From: Rhynochetos jubatus
Lineage: Eukaryota > Chordata > Aves > Eurypygiformes > Rhynochetidae
Direction: 5' to 3'
DNA: 64,000 nucleotides
Assembly: GCA_027574665.1 (NCBI GenBank)
Contig: CM050650.1
Span: 98,553,086-98,617,085 of the forward strand
Shown here piece after piece: positions 38,024-49,411 of the stretch. The notes under the pieces are model-generated. The model was given only the letters and a program-made list of their open reading frames with translations, did not search any database and had not been told where the DNA came from. The first letter of the stretch is position 1; each line of letters starts with the position of its first letter. A program made the position numbers and the translations under genes.

Positions 38024-38800
38024 TGCTTTAACCTCTGCTAGCAATGAAGTACCATACAGCTGCTCACTCACTTCCCACATCCTCCTCAGGAGGACGGGAA
38101 CAGGAAGAAAAGACAAGGAATCTCCTGGATTGAGATAAGAACAATTTAGTAATTGAAAATAAATTAATAAAATAGTTATACTAATTATATGAACAATACT
38201 ACTAACAATAAGTAGATAAAATAATGGAAAAAAAATAAAACAGAATCACAGAATGGTTTAGGTTGGAAGGGACCTTAAAGATCATCTAGTTCCAACCCCC
38301 CAACATATGACAGTTGCTCACCACCCACAGAACAATGCACAGCCAGGTCCCGAGTAGCCAAAGTCAGAGCCAGAAAGCCCGAGAGCTGCAGCCCGAGAGC
38401 GATCACAGCAGAGTGATCACGAGCAACAGCACAACCGGAAAAGCCAACCGACCCACCAACTCACTAACGAACGAACAAGATAACACATAAACAAAAGGAG
38501 CAAACGAGCTATGTAGCCCCACCCCCAGCTTATATACCAGGCATGCTGTGCAATAAAATACTCCTTCGGTCAGTCTGGGTCAGCTGTCTGGACTGTGTCC
38601 CCACACACACTGCTTGCAATGAGAAAGTTGGGAACGCAGCTGCAGTATCAGAAGCTGGGAAAGTCCTTGAATTGGTGCAAGCACTGCCCAGCACCAGCTG
38701 AAAAACCCCTTATCAGTACCATTCTCAGGGCAAATCCAAAACATAGCCTCATACCAGTCACTGCAAAGAAAGTTAACTCTGTCCTAACTAAAACTCTGCA
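38024..38800 (-). mobile_element. Avian LTR with a nested CR1 tail
   Basis: Read on the minus strand it begins TGCAGAGTTTTAG and passes GTATGAGGCTATGTTTTGG, TCCAGACAGCTGACCCAGAC, a TATA box in CCTGGTATATAAGCTGGGG near 38535, and CTTATCTCAATCCAGGAG, ending in GAGGTTAAAGCA. This is the same architecture as the solo LTR at 8932-9478. The part after the TATA box is longer and diverged, and it is interrupted by a 60-bp CR1 3' tail at 38241-38302. No internal retroviral genes are present. I did not find a clear target duplication. Confidence 0.75.
38241..38302 (-). mobile_element. Very short CR1 3' tail nested in an LTR
   Basis: On the plus strand this reads CAGAATCACAGAATGG, then TTGGAAGGGACCTTAAAGAT and CATCTAGTTCCAACCCCCC. 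Only the last 60 bp of CR1 is present. Its 5' truncation falls exactly in the G-run that precedes TTGGAACTAG. Confidence 0.9.
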
Positions 38801-40950
38801 TAGGAGGGCATAAGAAAACGATCAGGAGAAAACTCTAATTTCTAACACAGTGTCACACTGAAATACAGACTTCTGTTTACTTACCAACCGCATACACCGC
38901 AACAGTTCTTTCTCACTGAGTAGCGCATCATTCTCAAATAACTTACCAGCACGTCAATACGCTGTTGTCACGTGACATTAAACAGGTACTGCGTTCACTG
39001 ACCCATTTCCAGGTTATCCCACCTATCACACAAATAAAACTGCGCGTCCCACTAATGTGTTCTGTTCCAATAGCTCTTCTGAAGTTTGGGGAACATCTCA
39101 ACAGTTAAGCAAGCCTTCCATATCCCTCAAATCCTGTACATCTCACTTTGTTAGCTTTGCCGTCGTGGAACACCTACGTAGTTTTGAAGATGGGAAGTAT
39201 TTCCGTATAAATCAAACCGAACATGACCATGGAGAGACCATGGAAATTGTTGATGTTGCAAACTCAGTACTTTACAAAATGTTATGCTCCATAATAGATG
39301 GGAGAAGCAGATAGACGCAACAGACAAAACACTGAAGGCAGTTAAATTTCATTTAGGCTCCTAATATTATTTATAATGACTTTATGCTAGCAACCTATGT
39401 AGTTTCTAAAAGAAACACATGTACTTCAATTAGTAGAGGAGATAAAACACTGAAAGATGGATTTTAGAACTAGCCAACAACGGGTCAATCAAGGGCCCAT
39501 GGCAAAAGACAGCCCACAAAGAAAAGGCCAGTGAGTTTCCCTGTCGTGCAGGTAACCATTACACACAGGCTTGAGTCCTCTCCGACACATAAACACACGA
39601 TCGAAATCACTTTCCTTGGTTTCACACCACCCACTCAAAATACCACCTTTTTATTCAGTACACCTGTACCTTAGACAGGGACCCTACAATGCAACACTAC
39701 TCAGAAATGAAGACCAGGTGCTTCTCCCCAAAACTTTCACAGCAAACTTTCATCTGAGCGATTCAAAGGAGTCACTGTAATCATGTTCTACCCTGCACTG
39801 CCAAAGCTATCACCTTACTAACCTTGTATGTGCATATTATAAAAATCATCCATTTATGTTACAGTGAATTACTTTAACACTGGGAACACAACACCTGAAA
39901 TGAATTTCAAGTGACAAGACCATCATCAATCATACTTTCTCAGCATTAATGCCACTACATAAAGCCTTCTGCTTCACTGCTTGAAAACGTAGGTGTTTTA
40001 GGAAGAAAATGTTCTGCAGGTGTTGCCATGTATACGGAATACTTTTCCCAAATCAGCAGGTTCTTTGAGCACATAGCATAAATCAACTAAAACAGCATAT
40101 TTGGCTAATATTTAATTTTAAAAGACAAATTATTACAAATATTAGTAAATTGAGAAGCAACTTACTCCGTTCACATCTCTAACAGTTTTGAAGATTACAT
40201 CCCAAATAGGGAAAGGAATAAACAAAAAAAAAATACATAAAAACTCGGAAAAGACAGAAGTGAGATCTTCCCTTTGTGGTAGGGCCTCAAAACACAACAA
40301 TATGATTTGTAGGCATTTTATCAGATTACACAAGATCATACTGAAAAGTAAAAAAAAGGCCTTAAACTAAGAAGCACATATTATCAATACAGTACATACT
40401 AACATTGAAATCTTAATTTCTTATAGTACCAGTTTGTATTATTTTCAGTTAATATTTTAATTTGCAGATGGTTAAGATCCTACATGATGTTCTGACAAAG
40501 CATTTTCACAAAAGTATCTATTTGCAGTAGAGTTATAATACAAAGACTAGACAAATTAAATTGCTGGGCTCAAGATGGGAGAAAAAGGTTTGCCTTTAAA
40601 TACAAGTACAACAAATGTACTGAAAAACCACCACTTGACTTTGAATGGAAAGTTCAGTTACGCTATCACCAATAATTACAAGTGTTTGCAAAATAAACTC
40701 TTCAAACCCACAATGAAACCTCTCAAGCTATACAAATATTTACAAATTCTCGAGCATTTACTTATAGTTTTAAAATGTAATGTTCAACAAGCACTAAAAG
40801 CTTTAGGACAAGACATTTTCTGAACTGTAACATTCTGTAAGAATGACATAGTGAGTCCATCTAGTTGATGCAAGCACATGACACTAACGGGGGCATCACA
40901 CACAGAGTCTAGTTTTTCGTATCCATTATCCCCAACCTCTGGAACCGTAC
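38801..40950. other. Intron sequence, unique
   Basis: AT-rich sequence between two LTRs. No coding exon, RNA gene or further repeat that I recognise. Confidence 0.5.
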
Positions 40951-41030
40951 TGGGTTTGCATGGTCAGGTTTTGGTACGAAGAGCGCTACAGGGATGGCCA
41001 CAGCTGGGAAGCTTCCCCTCTGAGAAGCCT

Positions 41031-41537
41031 TCAACATACGAAGGATATCTACCAGTTGGAACGAGTCCAGAGGAGGCCATGAAGATGCTCAGAGGGCTGG
41101 AGCACCTCTGCTATGGGGACAGGCTGAGAGAGTTGGGCTTGTTCAGCCTGGAGAAGAGAAGGCTCCAGGGAGACCTTATAGCAGCCTTCCAGTGCCTGAA
41201 GGGGCCTACAAGGAAGCTGGGGGGGGGGGGGGGGGGGAGGGGGGCGCTTCATACAAGGGCCTATAGTGACAGGACAAGGGGTAATGGGTTTAAATTGAAA
41301 GCAGGAGGATTTAGACTGGATATTGGGAAAAAATTCTTCCCGGAGAGGGTGGTGAGGCACTGGAACAGGTTGCCCAGAGAAGCTGTGGGTGCCCCATCCC
41401 TGGAAGCGTTCAAGGCCAGGCTGGATGAGGCTTTGAGCAACCTGGTCTAGTGGAGGGTGTCCCTGCCCATGGCAGGGGGGTTGGAACTAGATGGTCTTTA
41501 AGGTCCCTTCCAACCCAAACCATTCTGTGATTCTATG
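41031..41537 (+). mobile_element. CR1 LINE 3' end inserted in the LTR
   Basis: It begins CAACATACGAAGGATATC and ends CATTCTGTGATTCTATG. The ORF2 C-terminus is open, without a frameshift, to the stop at about 41450 and includes [29 protein letters not shown] and LEAFKARLDEALSNLV. The frame also runs back into LTR sequence to 40878 by chance. A G19 run at 41219-41237 followed by A and six G replaces the shorter G-run of other copies. It is one of the youngest-looking CR1 copies here and is younger than the LTR that contains it. Confidence 0.95.
41219..41244 (+). repeat. G19-A-G6 tract inside CR1 ORF2
   Basis: Nineteen G, one A and six G in a row. The same site has nine G at 1099-1107 and six G near 35022. 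The run would code for a glycine stretch and keeps the frame. It can form a G-quadruplex on the plus strand. Confidence 0.9.
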
Positions 41538-42609
41538 TCTGACAGAGCCAATGCCAGACGACTCCAAGACTGATCCCACCACTGGCCAAGGCTGAGCCCA
41601 TCGGTGATGATGGTAGTGCCTCCAGGACAACATGTTTAAGGGGAGAAAAATGGCACAAGGGCAACTGCAGCTGCAAGAGAAGTGAGAAAGCATGAGAGCA
41701 AAAACTCTGCAGACCCCCCACGTCAGTGGAGAAGGATGGGGAGGAGGTGTTCTGGGCGCCAGAGCAGAGATTCCCTGGCAGCCCGTGGTGCAGACCATGG
41801 TGGGGCTGGCTGTGCCCTGCAGCCATAGAGGGTCACAGGGGAGTAGAGACCCACCTGCAGCCCGGGGATGATCCCACACCAGAGCAGGGGGATGCCCAAA
41901 GGAGGCTGTGACCCCATGAGAAGCTCATGCTGGAGCAGGTTCCCGGCAGAACCTGTGGCCTCATGGAGAGAGGAGCCCAGCCTGGAACAGGTTTACTGGC
42001 AGGACTTGTGACCCCAGGGGGACCCAGGATGGAATAGGCTGCTCCTGAAGGACTGCACCCTGTGGGAGGGACAGAGTGTGAGGAGTCCTCCCCTTTAAGA
42101 GGAGCAGGAGAGACAATGTGTGATGATGGACTGACCACAATCCCCATTCTCCATCCTGTGCTGCTGCCAGGGCAGGAGGTAGAGAAATCAGTAGCAAAGT
42201 TGAGTCTGGGAAGAAGGGAGGGGTCAGGGGGGGAAGGTGTTTTAAGATTTGGTTTTATTTCTCATTATCCTACTCTGATAAACTAATTTACCCAAGTCGA
42301 GTCTGTTTTGCCCGTGACCGTAAACGGTGAGTGGTCTCTCCCAGTGTTATCTCGAGTCACGATACTTTCATTACATTTTCTCTCCCCTGCCCAGGCAAGG
42401 AGGGCAGTGATAGGGCAGCTTTGGTGGGCACCCGGCCTCCAGCCAGGGTCAACCCACCACAGGAACTTATCCAAGAGCTGTTTCCGAGGAGCACTGGAAA
42501 CGCAGGAGCTAACACACCTGCGTAAACTGGAACTAGAATGCTGAACCTCCTTTCCTCCAGTATCCAACCTCAAATTGTCTACAAGCCTAGAGACCAAAAT
42601 GAAAAGAAC

Positions 42610-43402
42610 CACCAAGGTTAACCCACCACAACCTAAAGGCCAAACTCCCACCCAGCTGCTTGCTCGCTCCCCCTCCTAAAGGGGATAGGGGGGAAATAGG
42701 ATGAGAAAGCTTACGGCTCGTGATAAGGACAGGGAGATTGCTTACCAATTATAACTGCAGGCAAAACAGACTTGACTTGGGGAAAATTAATGTAATTTAC
42801 TGACAATTAAAACAGACTCAGGTAGTGAGAAACAGAGACAAGCATTAAAACAACGCCTTTCCTCCTCTCTCTCCCAAGTTGAACTTTACTCCTTGACTCC
42901 AGACTCCTCCACTTCCCACCCCAAGCAGCGCGGAGGGCAGGGGCAGCTATGGTCAGTCCACAACAGCACCTCTCTGCAGCTCCTGCCTGCTCACAGGTTT
43001 CCCCTGCTCTGGCGTGAGCTCTCTCCCATGGGCTGCAGTCCTGCTTCAGCGTGGGGTCTCCAGAGGCTCCTCCAGGAAGTATCCACCTGCTCCAGTGTGG
43101 GTTCCCCACAGGTGCCATGAAGATCTGCTCCAGCATCAGGGAGCTGCTCCTCTGACCTTGGCGTCCCCCCTGCCGCTTCTCACTCTGTTCTGTCTCGGGT
43201 GTTTTGCCCTTTCTTAAATCCATTTTCCCCAGGTGCCACCACCTTGGCTGCGGGACTCAGCTGTGCCCTGCGAGTTGGAGGTTGGACAGTTGGAGCTGTC
43301 TGGAACCAACTGTGTCCGGCACAGGGAAGCCCCAGCCTCTCCTGACAGGGGCTGCCCGGCAGCCCCACTGCTGCCAGCGCTGGGCACCTGCACCCCAAAC
43401 AC
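42610..43402 (-). mobile_element. LTR of the same or a sister family, inverted
   Basis: On the plus strand it reads GCTGCTTGCTCGCTCCCCCT, GATAAGGACAGGGAGATTGC, CAATTATAACTGCAGGCAAA, AGACTTGACTTGGGGAAAAT, then GC-rich units such as CCATGGGCTGCAGTCCTGCT, CACCTGCTCCAGTGTGGG and TTGGAGCTGTCTGGAACCA, ending near CACCCCAAACACA. This is the reverse complement arrangement of the LTR at 40951-42461, so the two lie head to head in sense, 3' ends facing, about 150 bp apart. The limits are approximate, and the GC-rich middle is diverged. Confidence 0.7.
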
Positions 43403-46400
43403 AGATTTGGTCAAGACTACCAGTGTATTTTAGTAATAAAAAGAGCATTTTACGTGCTCAGCCTAAAACCATCATCTCTATATAAAGGATTTTCTGATCA
43501 ATCACACAGCAAGAGTATTTGTATCAGGCATCAAGGACGGTACTTTGAGAAAAGTAGTTTAGAAAACCTAAACACATGTTTTTTACATCATTTCTGGGGA
43601 TTAGCCGTTACAGGGGAGCTCTCACCAAACGCTCCAACACTTCCAGCAGGTGGGAGACACTGTCCAGCTCTGCATCCCTTGCGGTCAACCACACAGGGTG
43701 GGAACTGTGGAGGTGAGCCGCTGTCCAATGCAAACTCCTGTTCAAACTGCTAATCTGATATTAAGTCATTTTACCTATTATTTGAGGACACTGCTGAGAA
43801 AGGCACGTCCTAGCCCACAATTCAGCAGCCTGTTCCGCTTTTTTCCCCAGTTTTGTCCAATTTCAGTTCCCTGGAGCAATCCTCCTCTGTGCAGTACCAA
43901 GCATAACACAGCTCTGCTATGGGCCCTTAAGTATGAACCACAACACTAAGCTGAATCGTCTGATTTCAAGAAATCAAAGTTTAAAAAAGCTATCCTCAAA
44001 AAAAAAAAAAAGACTCAATACTGCCAGTAATTCCACAACCTGAGTTCACTACATGGCTATAACTGAAATTACCAAAACGCAGCACAGCATTACTGCAGAA
44101 ACGTTTGTGTATGAGCGTAAACACAGAGAAACCCTCATAAATAAAATATAATGCAATTTGAATTAATAGAAGTTTGCTTTAAGTTACAAAACAATTGTAG
44201 AGCTAATATTACATGAACGACGGAAAATGTTTAGGCTTTCTACAGTTCAATCATCACCAATGGCACAAAGGAAATTATTTACTATCGAATGGGTCAGAGA
44301 ATACAGAAAGGAGGTCCTTGCAGTATTGATTCTGCACATAAAATGAAGTTCTTCACTTGCATTTACAATTGTCAGGAAGACTTGAATAGTATTAACTCCC
44401 CGTGTTACTGAGCCTCAAGCAATAGCCACATAGCCGAGATGTCAAACTTATTTTTAAAGGACGAAATACATGACTGCTTTGTGGGCTTGACTAGTAAGTG
44501 ATTAAAGCACAACTCTGACTAAACAATCTGTGCTTGATTCAACATTAAACTTTTTTTAAAACTCACTGCTATGAATTATTTACTGTTCTCTTAAAGCTCA
44601 GTATCAACACATCAATTCATTCTCTTCACATTCCTCCCTTATAACCCTGTGTAGAATCACTCTAACATGCAGGACTGTGGTGACACAAGCCCGCAGTGTA
44701 GTGAGCAATGTAACAAGGCTAGGCGACCACCCAAATTACTCAATGCTTTCGAGACTTAGGAAGAGCAGCTTTAGCACAAACACACTCCCATGAAGTGCAA
44801 CAGCTTCAGAGCACCTTGGAGAAGTCAGGGCAGGCCTTCATCGTACAGTCATTCCTTTGTAGGGGTAACCCCTTCCAAAAACCCGTGCGTGCGACTGCTT
44901 GGAGTAGCACCAAACAACCTCCAAGAGGCAAAACACGCACCACAGTACAAATAGTAACATCACACAAGCTACCCACGCTGGAAAACTATGCTGCTTTAAA
45001 TGTTGAAGAATTGAACTACTAACGAGAAACGTAAGGAAGATTCCTCAAAGCTATGTGCCTGAAAGATGTCTTTCCACTATCTATGTTCATGTCATTTTAT
45101 CCCTTAGAAGCTTGTCAAAGCCAGAAATATTGGCCAAAGTCAAACTACTCCACAAAAGATAGAAGCATTTAGCCTAATTTGTGTGAAGATACAAACCCCT
45201 TCTTCAGAAATTGCTTTCAAGGCTAATTTGGATTATCACATCATTAAGATCTTTAATTCTCAAGTTCTAATAAACCAAGGATTGCCCATTAGAAAGGGCT
45301 GAGAACAAAGTGTAAATAGCCAGATGCTGCAAACACAGTAACACACACTCCCAAAAGCACACATAAGTAATGTTTACCAAAGTGGTAACATTATCAAATA
45401 CATTAAGAGACAAATTAAATAACAAATCAGTGATGCTGTTTAAGTCTCTCAACTTCCTAATTAAGTCTGGCCACGATGTACAACTGTGCAAAGTCATGAA
45501 GACCTCTACTACCACAGTGACATTCAGCACGTTTCTCCTGATGTATTTTACCTGTGCAGCTCACACATGCAAACACCCGTGCGCTACCAAACCATCACCA
45601 AGCGATACTAAGCCAGCTGTACTCGCAGAACTTGAGCCTAGACCAAACAGTATTTCAACAACTACTTTCCACAAACAACACTGTGTCATAACTTCTATTG
45701 AAAAGTGCCTCTTGACTCCAGATAAGGCTGAGGAAAAAAGGTACTTGGCTAAAGATTATCCTCCTAATTTATGTGTTGTGGAACAACCACCGTTACCATC
45801 TTTAAATTTTAAAAAATTCCTTTTGTACAATCCTTGCTTTCAAAGTGTATTCTTACAGTTCCACTGAAACGTATTTGATGGTTACAGTTTTGTCCAGTGA
45901 ATACCATACTAACTATCCAGTTACCAAGTGTCACACTCCAGTTATGCCTCCGTTCGGTATAACAGAATAATGTTAGTTTGACTTCTGTAGAACATGCTGG
46001 ATTTTTAGCCTCCATTTCCAAAGACTCAGTAACATCCCTAGCATTTCTCAGCAGTGCAGTGTGCTAAGATTAGCTGAAACAGCTTATTAAATGTGGTTTC
46101 ACAAACTAAATTAGTAATCAAAACCCTACGAGTTCAATCAAGAGCTTTGGAATAAGACAGAAATCACTAATTTTTTATTCCTCATGCTGAAAATACGGTG
46201 AAATTGATTAAAAAAAACCATACATTTTAAAACTAAAAATCTAATGCAAACCTGAAATACTGCAATAACTTAAAACACAGCAGTTCTACAGAAGATACAT
46301 TTTCAAGCTCATGAGCATTAAAATTTCTAAACCGCGATTACAGAGCATAACCAAAAAGTACTTCTTTACTCTAAAGAAGCTATTAGCTTTAACAAAAGAA

Positions 46401-47632
46401 TCTGAGTTAAAGGAATTATACATAACATAGCGTGTGTTTGAAAGAAAAAGCTGTAGTTTATTCCTCAAACTGACAAGTCAGGTAGTCTACTTGTTACAGT
46501 TCCTACTGTTTTTCAGATTTCTCCTCAGCTACTCACACAACAGGCAAATTTCAGAAGTTCACGAAGCTTCTCAAAAGTATTTAAAATAGATGCTAATAAC
46601 CTGTGTACTTAGCCACTTCTCCACAGAACACATTCATTGTTTTGAAGTCCCACCCAAGTGTTATCAGCTTGCAGCAAGAACATCATGCACCAACTGAAAT
46701 AAGGATGTCTAGTTGCAGTTGTATTGGAGAGCCCTAACGGAAATGTTCACCTAGGAGTATCACGATTTTCACTGCACATTATTTAAACCCAGACACCAGT
46801 TATATTCAAAATTAACAAAGCAGAAAATTAGCATACTGGCAGCTTCCTAAAGAAACGCATTTTTACTTCACACCGTTTGTTCACTAAACACTCGTGGTCA
46901 ACCTTGATATTGATGTGACACAGCAGTACAAGGCTTTGAAAACACTTCTACAAAAGCAATCCAAACTGCCTTCATGTTATTCAACGGCGTATTTTCTAAG
47001 CATCAAATTCTGGGCAATAGACATGATCACCGACTTTTAAACCCTGTGAAGAGTCTAATAGTGTAAAACTAGCAATTCCTAAACTGATCACCGAATTACT
47101 AACAGAAGAACATTCACATACAGTATGTACCATAGGTGTCCTAACTAGATTTGATACCTCATTCATACAGTGAAGGCTTTATTTTTGCCTGACGTGTTCT
47201 GACTTACCTTCATGTCAATTCTCACTACAAAAAAAAAAAGCCCTAAATCACTATTTAGCTTGTTTCAATAAAAAAAAAAAAACCAAAACCCTCTTGCAAA
47301 ATGTTGTGGGAGAAGAGACTGATGTAAAGAGTAACAAGTTGTCTGTATAGAGCTAACATTTTGAATGAAAAGTCATTATTCTCTGTGTGGGAAACAATTT
47401 TAAAATCTAGCAGAAGTTTCTTTACAATGCACAACACGTGCTAAATTCCATTTAAAAATTAATGAACTCTCAGTTCATAATGAACTTTTTTTAGTGCTGT
47501 CAGCACTTTTCATAGGGTTTCTGGTATTCTCCAGATGGAAGCAGATAAATTTTAAAATCCAAAAGGCTATTATCCAAGAGCGTCACTAAACAATGGAACA
47601 AAAGTTGTAAAAAATCAGACTATCAGACTTAC
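43403..47632. other. Intron sequence, mostly unique
   Basis: AT-rich sequence up to the PRIM2 exon. A plus-strand open frame of 165 codons (45370-45867) is the longest outside a transposon, but no family is recognisable. A12-A13 runs occur near 43998, 47230 and 47270. Confidence 0.5.
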
Positions 47633-47770
47633 CGCCAATGCTTTAGATAACTTTGTTCTATAGTTGCTCAAAACAATCGAATCAATGTCCTTAAGCGGCA
47701 CATAAGCAAAGCCATCTTTAATAAACACTCTCCTGGCTCTGAAGAGATCCACAGCATCTGCAAGTCCAAC
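47633..47770 (-). CDS. PRIM2: PRIM2 internal coding exon (about residues 186-231)
   Basis: This is the best conserved PRIM2 exon in the window. On the minus strand it follows a pyrimidine-rich acceptor (CTTCTTTTTCAG) and ends at a consensus donor (GTAAGT). It is 138 nt, phase 0 at both ends, with 46 codons and no stop. The product contains [23 protein letters not shown] and a final KLSKALA, which match the vertebrate primase p58 segments [22 protein letters not shown] and KLSKALA nearly residue for residue. This segment is in the helical N-terminal domain (p58N) that contacts the small subunit. It does not carry the 4Fe-4S cysteines, which come later. The exon upstream is 844 bp away and the exon downstream about 42.1 kb away on the same strand. 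Confidence 0.96.
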
Positions 47771-48614
47771 CTGAAAAAGAAGAAAAACCCACACTGTGGG
47801 TTAGCAAAATAATGCAGTAACAGTGTTTGCAACCCTAAGATTCAAGATGGACCAGTAAATCTTTAAGTCAATGTCTGTCTTTTAAGAAAGATCTATCCAG
47901 GCAAAACACAAAGATTTTAAAATTAAATGTTGACTCTGGAACAGCTGATGGGTATTTTGGTGGAAAAATAGTGGTTACTTACAGAAAGCCATGCAACCAG
48001 GCAAAATAATCTTAGATACAAATTTTAAAGTAGCTTACTAGCCCAGTTATGTAGCTTTGCATCGCTTAACAATTTGATATTTGAAAATGGACTTCTGTTG
48101 ACCTTCTGCTTCAGACATCTTGAAATATTTGATTCATGTAAGCTACATATAAAGAGTCCTGGAAACAGATCTGGAACCCAACCAACTTCGCTCCGAAGAG
48201 GAATCAGCGGGTTACGTTAGATGATTCTTTCCTCTCCCCCTCGCTTTCTGCAAAAAGGATTTCAGCCTAATACAATCAGACCAAACCCGGTTTCATGAGG
48301 ATGTCTCCATCCTGATGCGTCTGGCAGCCAGGCAAGTTAAGCCATTTGTCTGGGAAACAGTAAAACTTAAGTCCATTTTTCTGACGAAAGACAAGGGATG
48401 GCAGAAGAGGACTGAAGACATGAACGGCAGCTTGAAGCTCCCTCTATTCTCCCAGTCCCTCCCTCCACCCTCACACGGACATGACAAAGAGGCACTCATT
48501 CCTCTCAGTTAATTTAGACACTTGGATTAGCTGTTAGCAATAATGTAAACTTAACATTAGTAATTCCCAGTTTAACCAAAAGAGAATTAATACAAATTGG
48601 TAAGTTCTACATAC
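47771..48614 (-). other. PRIM2: PRIM2 intron of 844 bp
   Basis: Short intron between two phase-0 PRIM2 exons, starting GTATGT and ending TTTTTCAG on the minus strand. It contains unique sequence with no repeat that I recognise. Confidence 0.9.
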
Positions 48615-48710
48615 CTTATAGAACATAGGTTCTTTTACTTTAGGGAGACTGAGGCCTGGGGTTGATGTATACAGCTCATTTGACAATTCATTTCTCAGGT
48701 CTTCACTAAT
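48615..48710 (-). CDS. PRIM2: PRIM2 internal coding exon (about residues 154-185)
   Basis: This is an internal exon of the DNA primase large subunit (p58), which pairs with the small catalytic subunit PRIM1 inside the nuclear DNA polymerase alpha-primase complex and helps start RNA primers at replication origins and Okazaki fragments. Read on the minus strand it is bounded by an acceptor ending TTAATTTTAG and a donor GTATGTAG. It is 96 nt, phase 0 at both ends, and encodes 32 residues starting ISEDLRNELSNELY and ending KEPMFYK. The start ISEDL and the end FYK line up with the human segment that starts ISDEEK and ends IYK. The middle is less conserved, which is usual for this part of the N-terminal domain. 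Identification rests mainly on its splicing in frame into the next exon (47633-47770), where conservation is strong. Confidence 0.88.
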
Positions 48711-49391
48711 CTAAAATTAAGAACTTGTTTTAAAACTGCTGAAATAATTAAAATGAAAAGCGTCGTAATCTGAAGTAAGAGATTATTTAGTACGTAAATA
48801 TATCATCACTTCAGTTGACAAGGGACAAAGAATGAGTATGTATTCAGCGAGTGATCACTTATAATTAATTAGGCATAAACCAGCAAAACACCAGTGGTCA
48901 ACAGTGTTAAGTAACATTCCTTCTGAAGAGGTAGTGCAGATATTTAAATATAATAATAATAATTTTTTAAATTACACAAGAACTATAAAAAACATGCTTT
49001 TTGAAAGTCAAGCTCTTCAAAATAAAACCTGTGACAATCCCTGCTCATATCCAGATTTACTGCATGCATTAAAACAAAGTATGACGACTCAACGGCTATC
49101 AGTAAGGATTTAAACAACTTTGTCAGATTTTTAATAAAAACAGCAGTTTCAGCTCATTCTTAAATTCAGACTTTCAAAAAAATTGCATTCATGGATTTAT
49201 CTCTTTTTTTGAGAAGAACAACAGGATATTTACTGTTCCCTAAACGTGAGTGCTTTCACAGTTCCTGAAACAGGTACAACAAGCAGCGATATTCTAACTT
49301 CTTACAGTATTTAAGCCAGAATTTCTAGCTTGAAAAATCATGGACAATATTACAATTCCTAATATAACAACTTAATACTTGATATACATGA

Positions 49392-49411
49392 ATATATATA
49401 TATATATATAA
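49392..49411. repeat. (TA)n microsatellite
   Basis: About ten uninterrupted TA dinucleotides. Confidence 0.85.

Larger units (their letters stand above)
40951..42461 (+). mobile_element. Avian LTR (TGGGTTTGCATGG type) split by a CR1
   Basis: It starts TGGGTTTGCATGGTCAGGTT and ends GGGTCAACCCACCACA, giving TG...CA ends. After removal of the CR1 at 41031-41537, the two halves join near GAAGCTTCCCC and TCTGACAGAGCCAATGCC. Inside are an ACATGTTTAAGG TATA-like box near 41630, repeated short units about a premium AGCAGG spacing that alternate GACC(T)GTGACCCC with TGGAGCAGG, and the 3' part GTTTTGCCCGTGACCG. I recognise it as a common avian ERV LTR. Its length without the CR1 is about 1 kb. No retroviral genes adjoin it. 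Confidence 0.8.
5518..47632 (-). other. PRIM2: PRIM2 intron of about 42.1 kb
   Basis: This interval lies between two recognised consecutive PRIM2 exons and begins GTAAGT and ends TTCTAG when read on the minus strand. It holds CR1 LINE pieces, LTRs and simple repeats, listed separately, and long stretches of unique AT-rich sequence. I found no further PRIM2 coding sequence in it, and none is expected because the flanking exons encode adjacent residues of the protein. Confidence 0.9.

Noticed and set aside
40878-41450. 190-codon open frame
   Set aside because: It is the ORF2 tail of the CR1 at 41031, extended backwards through LTR sequence by chance. Not a host gene.
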